Below, piece after piece: positions 58,702 to 64,000 of a DNA stretch of 64,000 nt (position 1 is its first letter; the number at the start of each line of letters is the position of its first letter). The DNA is from Pseudodesulfovibrio cashew (lineage in GTDB: Bacteria; Desulfobacterota; Desulfovibrionia; Desulfovibrionales; Desulfovibrionaceae). The position numbers were made by a program, and so were the translations under genes. The notes beneath the pieces were generated by a model. The model worked only from the letters and a program-made list of their open reading frames with translations, was not told the DNA's origin and did not search any database. The stretch spans positions 2,271,501 to 2,335,500 of the forward strand of contig NZ_CP046400.1 in NCBI RefSeq assembly GCF_009762795.1, in the 5' to 3' direction.

Positions 58702-60282
58702 ATGTCCCTCTTCAAGTCGCCGGAGGAGACCTCTCCTGCGGAGCGGTGGACTATCGCCTTCACCGTGGTCTTCGGGGCCTTCATGGCCGTCATGGACACC
58801 AGCGTGGTCAACGTGTCCATGCCGCACATGATGGGCTCCTTCGGCACGGACCTCTCGGCGGTTACCTGGGTTGCCACCAGCTACAGCATCGCCGAAATCA
58901 TCATGGTCACCATGTCCGGGTGGTGGAGTGCGCTGCTGGGGCGGAAGAATTTCTACTTGGCCTCCTTCGCCCTGTTTACCGTGGGCTCGGTCCTGTGCGG
59001 CACGGCCACGACCTTTCCGCAGATGATCATCTATCGCGTGATTCAGGGCATTGGCGGCGGAGCGCTCATTCCGGTCTCTCAGGCCATTCTTCGCGAGACC
59101 TTTCCCCCGGCCCAGCAGGGCATCGCCATGGCGCTTTACGGCATGGGGGTGGTCCTGGCCCCCGCTCTGGGGCCCATCTGCGGCGGCTGGCTCACGGACA
59201 TGTGGGGCTGGCCCTGGATTTTCTACATCAACGTGCCGGTCTGCGCCGTGGGCATGGTCCTGACCATGAAGTTCGTCCATGATCCGCCCTATCTGCGCAG
59301 GGGCATCCGCTTCGTGGACTGGCTCGGCATCGGTCTGCTCACCGTGTTCCTGACCGGTATGCAGGTGGTGCTTGAGCGGGGCCAGGAAGAGCAGTGGTTC
59401 GACTCTACCCTGATCCGCTACTGGACCGTGGCCACGCTGCTCTCTCTGGTGGTCCTGATTTTCTGGGAATGGCGCTGCAAGGAGCCTGTAGTCAACCTGC
59501 GGGTCTTCAAGGACAAGAACCTGGTCCTGGGCTCGGTCATGGGGCTCATCTTCGGCGTGTCCCTGTTCGGCACCACCTTTGTCCTGCCCCAGTTCACGCA
59601 GAAGATCCTCGGCTACCCCGCCTTCGAGTCCGGCCTGGCCCTGGCCCCGCGCGCCATGGTCCTGATGATCTTCATGCCCGTGGCCGGCTGGGCCTACCAG
59701 AAGGTCGGGGCCAAACCGCTGGTCATGGCGGGCATTACCATCATCGTGTGGTCCTATTATGACCTGATGCAGCTCAGTGTGCAGGCGGGCTTCTTCGACC
59801 TGGTTCCCCCGCTGCTGATCATGGGGGTGGGCATGCCGTTCATGTTCGTGCCGTTGAGCACGGTCTCACTGTGCACTGTGGACAGGAGTCTGGTCACGGA
59901 TGCCTCCAGCATCTACACCCTGGCGCGCCGCGTGGGAGGCAACATCGGCTACAGCCTTGTGGCGGTCCTCCTGGACAGAGGCATCACCAGCCACCGCACC
60001 TATCTGGCCGACCATGTCAGCGCATTGGATCCCACCTCTCAGGAATACCTGGCCAAGCTCGCCCAGGCCTTGCAGGCAAAGGGCGCCAGCGCGCTCCAGG
60101 CTTCGCAACTGGCCCTCGGCCTGCTGGAAAAGAAATTGATGCGCCAGGCCACCATGCTTGCCTACAACGACATCTCTTTCATCTTCGGCTGCCTGTTTTT
60201 CCTGCTGGTACCCATGGTCTTCTATCTCCCCGGCAAGGCTCAGGTCCTCGCGCTGGCGGGAAAGAAAAAAAGTAAATCCTAG
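58702..60282 (+). CDS. DHA2-family drug efflux transporter (EmrB/QacA type)
   Basis: This 526-residue inner-membrane exporter has fourteen predicted helices. The motif AVMDTSVVNVSMPHMMGSFG (about 31-50) is the DHA2 motif D1, WWSALLGRKNFYLAS is motif A, and GMGVVLAPALGPICGGWLTD is motif C (antiporter). A cytoplasmic or periplasmic loop carries SHRTYLADHV. It uses the proton gradient to export a small molecule through the adaptor encoded just upstream (three bases between the genes). The cargo is unknown. Confidence 0.95.
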   Translation: MSLFKSPEETSPAERWTIAFTVVFGAFMAVMDTSVVNVSMPHMMGSFGTDLSAVTWVATSYSIAEIIMVTMSGWWSALLGRKNFYLASFALFTVGSVLCGTATTFPQMIIYRVIQGIGGGALIPVSQAILRETFPPAQQGIAMALYGMGVVLAPALGPICGGWLTDMWGWPWIFYINVPVCAVGMVLTMKFVHDPPYLRRGIRFVDWLGIGLLTVFLTGMQVVLERGQEEQWFDSTLIRYWTVATLLSLVVLIFWEWRCKEPVVNLRVFKDKNLVLGSVMGLIFGVSLFGTTFVLPQFTQKILGYPAFESGLALAPRAMVLMIFMPVAGWAYQKVGAKPLVMAGITIIVWSYYDLMQLSVQAGFFDLVPPLLIMGVGMPFMFVPLSTVSLCTVDRSLVTDASSIYTLARRVGGNIGYSLVAVLLDRGITSHRTYLADHVSALDPTSQEYLAKLAQALQAKGASALQASQLALGLLEKKLMRQATMLAYNDISFIFGCLFFLLVPMVFYLPGKAQVLALAGKKKSKS

Positions 60283-60314
60283 GGTAGTAGGTCGAGCCTA
60301 AAGTGTTTCCGACA

Positions 60315-60349
60315 GAAAAAGCCTTCCGGCTGACCGGAAGGCTTTTTTT
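60315..60349. terminator. Bidirectional terminator after the efflux gene
   Basis: The stem AAAAGCCTTCCGG/CCGGAAGGCTTTT with loop CTGA is flanked by seven T on the plus strand and a T run on the minus strand. It serves the efflux operon and the converging TRAP operon. Confidence 0.93.
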
Positions 60350-60384
60350 GCGTGGTTTCACGTGTCGTGCGGGGGCCGTATTTC

Positions 60385-61698
60385 CTAATACATCAGCCCC
60401 GGCAGGAACAGGATGATCTGCGGGAACAGGAAGAGCAGTGCGATGCCCACGATGATCGAGAGCATGAAGGGCAGGATGCCCTTGAACACTTCCTCCAGGG
60501 TTACGTCCGGCGCAATCTTCTGGCACATGCCGTAGACCACGTAGACGTTGATGCCCACCGGCGGGGTGATCACGCCCATTTCAGTGACCAGGACGATTAT
60601 GATTCCGAACCAGATAGGGTCGTAGCCCATGCCCGTGACCACCGGGAAGAAGACCGGGATGGTCAGCATGATCAGGGCCAGGGAGTCCATGAAGCAGCCA
60701 CCGATGAAGTAGATGAGGATGATGGCCCCCATGATGGCGAACGGCGGCATGTCGAAGGCCGAGACCCAGTTGGCGATGTCGAAGGGAATGCGGGTCACGG
60801 CCAGGAATTTGCCGAAGACCACGGCGCCCGCGATGAGCACCAGCACCATGCAGGAGGTGCGCAGTGTCTCGTAGAGCGAGTTGACGAATCCTTCCCAGGT
60901 GAGCTGCCGTTTGACGGCGGCCAGGGCGAGCACGCCGATGACGCCGATGGACGCCGCCTCGGTGGGCGTGAACCAGCCCAGGAACAGGCCGCCGATGACC
61001 AGCACGAAGATGATGATGGTATCAATGAGGTTGGCCAGCGATTTGAGCTTTTCCCGGGTGGTGAAGGAGCCGCCCTTGGGGCCGAGGGCCGGATTCATCT
61101 TGCACTGGAGATAGATGCCGATGATGAACAGGATCGTGAGCAGGATGGCCGGGAGGATGCCGGAGACGAAGAGCGCGCCGATGGATTGTTCGGTGAGCAC
61201 GCCGTAGATGATCAGCACCACCGAAGGGGGCATGATCATGCCCAGGCCGCCGCCCGAGGCCACGGACGCGGCGGAGAGGGAGTTGGCGTAGCCGTATCGC
61301 TTCATCTCCGGGATGCCCACGGTGGACATGGTCGCCGCCGTGGCCGGGCTGGAGCCGCAGACCGCGCCGAAGGCGGTGCAGGCCGAGACCGTGGCCATGG
61401 CCAGGCCGCCCCGGATGTCGCCCAGGAAATGGTAGGCCGTGTTGTAGAGCCGCCGCGAGATGCCGCTGTTGAAGGCGATCTGGCCCATGAGGATGAAGAG
61501 CGGGATGGTGGACAGCTCGTAGGAGGCGAAGGCGTCGTAGATGTTGCGGCTCATGAGGTTCAGCCCGCCTTTCCAGGAGGTCAGCAGGGAGAATCCCACG
61601 AAGCCGACCAGCATCATGACGAAGGCCACGGGCATGCGGGTCATGAAGAGGAAGACCATGATCGCGATGCCGATGATTCCGGCGGTAGTCGGGTCCAT
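60385..61698 (-). CDS. TRAP transporter large permease subunit (DctM)
   Basis: This 437-residue inner-membrane protein has about twelve helices. DctM family signs are TRMPVAFVMMLVGFVGF near the start, FGAVCGSSPATAATMSTVGIPEMKRYGY and the mid-protein GWFTPTEAASIGV. It moves the substrate with sodium or proton coupling after the binding protein delivers it. It lies one base after the DctQ stop, in the same operon. Confidence 0.95.
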   Translation of the reverse strand: MDPTTAGIIGIAIMVFLFMTRMPVAFVMMLVGFVGFSLLTSWKGGLNLMSRNIYDAFASYELSTIPLFILMGQIAFNSGISRRLYNTAYHFLGDIRGGLAMATVSACTAFGAVCGSSPATAATMSTVGIPEMKRYGYANSLSAASVASGGGLGMIMPPSVVLIIYGVLTEQSIGALFVSGILPAILLTILFIIGIYLQCKMNPALGPKGGSFTTREKLKSLANLIDTIIIFVLVIGGLFLGWFTPTEAASIGVIGVLALAAVKRQLTWEGFVNSLYETLRTSCMVLVLIAGAVVFGKFLAVTRIPFDIANWVSAFDMPPFAIMGAIILIYFIGGCFMDSLALIMLTIPVFFPVVTGMGYDPIWFGIIIVLVTEMGVITPPVGINVYVVYGMCQKIAPDVTLEEVFKGILPFMLSIIVGIALLFLFPQIILFLPGLMY

Positions 61699-61699
61699 G

Positions 61700-62206
61700 C
61701 TACGCCTCTCTCTTCTTGAAGAATTTGATGATGTCCGCCAGCAGGCAGAGGGTGTAGGCGCAGAACCCGAAGGAGAGGACGTAGATGACCAGGTACTCGG
61801 GCAGCTCCAGGTTCATGGAGACCTCGCCGGACTCGGCCTGGCTCTGGGCGTAGAGGAACATGCGCCAGGTGATGATGGCGACCAGGGCCAGGGTCGCCGA
61901 GTTGGTCAGCAGCTTGAGGGCTTCGCGGGTGCGCCTGGAGAGGCGGCGGACCAGTATTTCCACGCCGATGTGGGATTTCTGATAGTGGGCGTAGGGCAGG
62001 GCGAACCCGACCACGATGATGCCGAGGATGCTTACGATCTCCTCGCTGCCGAAGATGGGCGTGTTGAACACGCCGCGCATGAACACGTCCGCGCCGGTGA
62101 CCAGCGCCATGCCCATGAGGCATGTGGCCGCGATCTTGCGCATGACGCCTTCGAGTCTGTCGAGGAGTGATGGCTTCCGTTGCAGGGCTGCCTTGGTTGC
62201 TTCCAT
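61700..62206 (-). CDS. TRAP transporter small permease subunit (DctQ)
   Basis: The 168-residue protein has four membrane helices and the DctQ features FMRGVFNTPIFGSEEIVSIL (about 42-61) and YAHYQKSHIGVEILVRRL. It pairs with DctM. It is encoded between the binding-protein gene, behind an attenuating hairpin, and dctM. Confidence 0.94.
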   Translation of the reverse strand: MEATKAALQRKPSLLDRLEGVMRKIAATCLMGMALVTGADVFMRGVFNTPIFGSEEIVSILGIIVVGFALPYAHYQKSHIGVEILVRRLSRRTREALKLLTNSATLALVAIITWRMFLYAQSQAESGEVSMNLELPEYLVIYVLSFGFCAYTLCLLADIIKFFKKREA

Positions 62207-62237
62207 TTCCGTTTCGTTCCTTTACGCCCCGTTGGGC

Positions 62238-62272
62238 GAAAAAACAGGGCGGACCAGGTGGCCCGCCCCGTT
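62238..62272 (-). terminator. Attenuating terminator between dctP and dctQ
   Basis: On the minus strand ACGGGGCGG pairs with CCGCCCTGT (one G-U) around a ten-base loop, followed by six T. It lies 12 bases past the binding-protein stop and 32 bases before dctQ, and would keep the permease transcripts lower than those of the binding protein. Confidence 0.8.
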
Positions 62273-62283
62273 GGGTTGCGTGG

Positions 62284-63282
62284 CTATTTCAATGTGGAGC
62301 GAGTGAACTCGAGAATGGCCTTGCCGTCAAGTCCCTTCTCGTCGGCTGTCTGCACGTAGCTGTCGAGCACGGGCTGGGCGGCCTTGACCCACTTGGCGGA
62401 CTCTTCCGGTGTCAGGGAGACTATTTCGCCACCCTGGTCCTTGAGGAACTGTCTGCCGATGACGTCCGCATCATCCCAGGCCTGGGCGTGTTTCACAGCC
62501 CATTCCCTGTTGATCTCGCGGATGGTCTCCTGGGTCTTGGCGTCCAGGGAGTTCCATTTACCCTTGTTCATGACGATGAAGAAGACCGTGGTGTAGGCCA
62601 CGTCGAATGAGTCTGTGCCGAACTTGCAGACCTCGCCGAGTTTGAAGGACTTGTTGGACTCGATGGGGTGCATGGAGCCGTCCACCACGCCCTTCTGCAG
62701 CAGCTGGTAGTTCTCGGACATGGACTTGGCCACGGGAGTGCCACCCAACGCCTTGACCAGCTTGGCGGAGTTGCCGGTGGAGCGGATCTTGAGGTTCTGC
62801 ATGTCCTCAAGGGTCTTGACCGGCTTGTCGGTGGTGAAGAGCAGGCCGGGACCGTGGCCGTGGAAGTACATGACCTCGACGTCATCCAGCTCGGCGGGCT
62901 TGAAATGTTCATATACGGCGTTGGCAGTCGTCGTTGCCTGTGCCGCGGTCTTGTAGCCCATGGGCAGGTCCACGGCGGCCATGGTCGGGAAGCGGCCGCG
63001 CGAATAGGCCAGACAGGAGAAACCGACATCCGAGATGCCTTCCACGACGCCGTCGTAGCACTGGGGAGCCTTGGTCAGGGTCTGGCCGGGGTAGAACTGC
63101 ACCTTGACCTCGCCGTTGGTGCGCTTCTCCACTTCCTTGCACCACTCGTCGGCCAGCTTGGCCTGGTGGTTGGTGGGCGGGAAGAAGGTGGAGTAGGTCA
63201 GGGTGACCTCGGCCTGGGCCAGGGAGGGCAGGGCCACGCAGAGCACGGCTACCGCCAGAAGCGTCGTCAGGGTTTTTTTCAT
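62284..63282 (-). CDS. TRAP transporter periplasmic binding protein (DctP), copy 1
   Basis: The 332-residue exported protein has a signal peptide (1-24, ending SLAQA). VTLTYSTFFPPTNHQAKLADEW (about 26-47) is the usual start. IRSTGNSAKLVKALGGTPVAKSM (about 166-188) contains the Arg that binds the carboxylate of the ligand. The protein probably binds a C4-dicarboxylate or another organic acid. It is very similar to the binding protein encoded upstream at 63382; both precede the permeases. Confidence 0.95.
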   Translation of the reverse strand: MKKTLTTLLAVAVLCVALPSLAQAEVTLTYSTFFPPTNHQAKLADEWCKEVEKRTNGEVKVQFYPGQTLTKAPQCYDGVVEGISDVGFSCLAYSRGRFPTMAAVDLPMGYKTAAQATTTANAVYEHFKPAELDDVEVMYFHGHGPGLLFTTDKPVKTLEDMQNLKIRSTGNSAKLVKALGGTPVAKSMSENYQLLQKGVVDGSMHPIESNKSFKLGEVCKFGTDSFDVAYTTVFFIVMNKGKWNSLDAKTQETIREINREWAVKHAQAWDDADVIGRQFLKDQGGEIVSLTPEESAKWVKAAQPVLDSYVQTADEKGLDGKAILEFTRSTLK

Positions 63283-63338
63283 CGATGTCTCCGGTGTTGC
63301 ATTGTTCCGAGGAGAGAGGACTCTCCCGTATATGTGCT

Positions 63339-63372
63339 GGCCGCCCGCGCGGCCATATTCGCGCGGGCGGCC
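63339..63372 (-). terminator. Strong hairpin between the two dctP genes
   Basis: A perfect 12-bp stem (GGCCGCCCGCGC/GCGCGGGCGGCC, ten-base loop) lies just after the stop of the upstream dctP. It has no T run, so it may stabilise the upstream mRNA rather than end it. Confidence 0.55.
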
Positions 63373-63381
63373 TAAGCTTCT

Positions 63382-64000
63382 CTATTTGGCCATTTCGGCC
63401 TCGATGAACTCGACGACAGCCTTGCCGTCGATGCCCTTTTCGGCGACGTTTTTCTCGTATTCACGCATGACCGGCTGGGCGGCTTTTGCCCAGCGGGCGG
63501 ATTCCTCGGCGGACAGGGGGATGAACTTCCCGCCCTTTTCCAGGAAATAGGCCTTGCCTTCGGCGTCGGCCTCGTCCCAGGCCTGACCGTGCTTGAGAGC
63601 CCACTCGTCGTTGATCTCGCTGATGATCTTCTGGGTCTCGGCGTCCAGCGCATCCCATTTGTCTTTGTTCATGACCACGAAGAAGGTGGTGGTGTAGCCC
63701 ACGGAGAAGGATTCGGTGCCGAACTTGACCACCTCGGCCAGCTTCCAGCCCTTGTTGGATTCCACCGGGTGGATGGAGCCGTCAACAACGCCTTTCTGCA
63801 GCAGTTGGTAGTTCTCGGACATGGATTTGGCCACGGGAGTGCCGCCCAGGGCCTTGATCAGCTTGGCGGAGTTGCCGGTGGCGCGAATCTTGAGGCCCGC
63901 GAGGTCCTCCATGACGGCCACGGGTTTCTCCGTGGTGAAGAGCAGGCCGGGGCCGTGGGCGTGGAAGTACATGGGTTGGACGTCGCTCAATTCCTTCGGG
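63382..64000 (-). CDS. TRAP binding protein (DctP), copy 2, 5' end outside the window
   Basis: The C-terminal 205 residues are present. The frame reads through to the right edge (PKELSDVQPMYFHAHGPGLL), so the apparent start at 63990 is only an artefact of the cut. It is collinear with copy 1 and shares long blocks, such as KALGGTPVAKSMSENYQLLQ and EFI near the end. The Arg-containing motif LKIRATGNSAKLIKALGG is intact. The two adjacent copies look like a tandem duplication that may widen the substrate range. Confidence 0.93.
   Translation of the reverse strand, partial: PKELSDVQPMYFHAHGPGLLFTTEKPVAVMEDLAGLKIRATGNSAKLIKALGGTPVAKSMSENYQLLQKGVVDGSIHPVESNKGWKLAEVVKFGTESFSVGYTTTFFVVMNKDKWDALDAETQKIISEINDEWALKHGQAWDEADAEGKAYFLEKGGKFIPLSAEESARWAKAAQPVMREYEKNVAEKGIDGKAVVEFIEAEMAK

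Noticed and set aside
57454-59280. 608-codon open frame antisense to the EmrAB-like genes
   Set aside because: It spans two real genes on the other strand, is His/Gly-rich and has no recognisable domain.
60352-61719. 455-codon plus-strand open frame over the DctM gene
   Set aside because: It has low-complexity Asp/Glu/His composition and lies opposite a well-defined TRAP permease.

Overview
The window looks like chromosomal DNA of a delta-proteobacterial sulfate reducer of the Desulfovibrionaceae (Desulfovibrio/Pseudodesulfovibrio type). This is an inference from the high GC content, the gene families (CarD, HslVU, TRAP transporters, large multi-domain sensor kinases, Cache-type chemoreceptor, PEP-CTERM protein, AmrS-like radical SAM protein) and palindromic repeats in the spacers. 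No 16S or other marker is present to fix the species.

Layout. 1-784: AT-rich left edge with the N-terminal part of an unrecognised or DACNV-like sensor gene, ending at a tRNA-Thr with its own promoter and terminator; it may be an island boundary. 906-9868: HyuA-type hydantoinase/oxoprolinase, a small STAS-like protein, a gamma-glutamylcyclotransferase-like protein, a small exported protein, a UlaG-like metallo-hydrolase, a large MscS channel and a fused ADP-forming acyl-CoA synthetase. 9875-13715: tautomerase, macro-domain deacetylase, hslV, hslU and a ureohydrolase. 13712-21963: a degenerate receiver/TPR protein, then the minus-strand rho - M48 protease - ribF - clc group, and carD. 22217-27425: pth, rplY, prs, tRNA-Gln, ispE and a DegP protease. 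27637-38439: tRNA-Arg, PEP-CTERM protein, nitroreductase, CorA, a hybrid histidine kinase, a multi-PAS kinase and a chemoreceptor. 38615-44455: a radical SAM/SPASM protein, a three-copy 121-bp repeat array, a rhodanese-YceI fusion, a DEAD-box helicase, infA and an RRM protein with a potentially structured leader. 44497-50932: sialidase-like and phenylacetate-CoA-ligase genes, prepilin peptidase, BON lipoprotein, GT39 glycosyltransferase. 51085-60282: metal-complex import genes and a divergent TetR-controlled efflux pump. 60385-64000: a TRAP transporter with two tandem binding proteins, the second cut by the window edge.

The most unusual locus is 51085-58698. A FecBCD/BtuFCD-type importer is followed in the same operon by a class I methyltransferase and a 606-residue protein that joins an AmrS-like radical SAM enzyme to a periplasmic-binding-protein-like domain with no signal peptide. 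Divergently, a TetR regulator, an EmrA-type fusion protein and an EmrB-type exporter follow a perfect 22-bp palindrome. This suggests import, cytoplasmic capture and radical chemistry on a metal chelate or tetrapyrrole-like ligand, with linked export; the ligand is not identifiable from sequence.

Other notable points: a PEP-CTERM gene whose ribosome-binding site is placed for an AUA start, repeat-derived Shine-Dalgarno sequence before hslU, alternative base-pairing in the RRM leader, and a receiver domain with Glu in place of the phospho-acceptor Asp. All calls come from reading the sequence; no database search was run.
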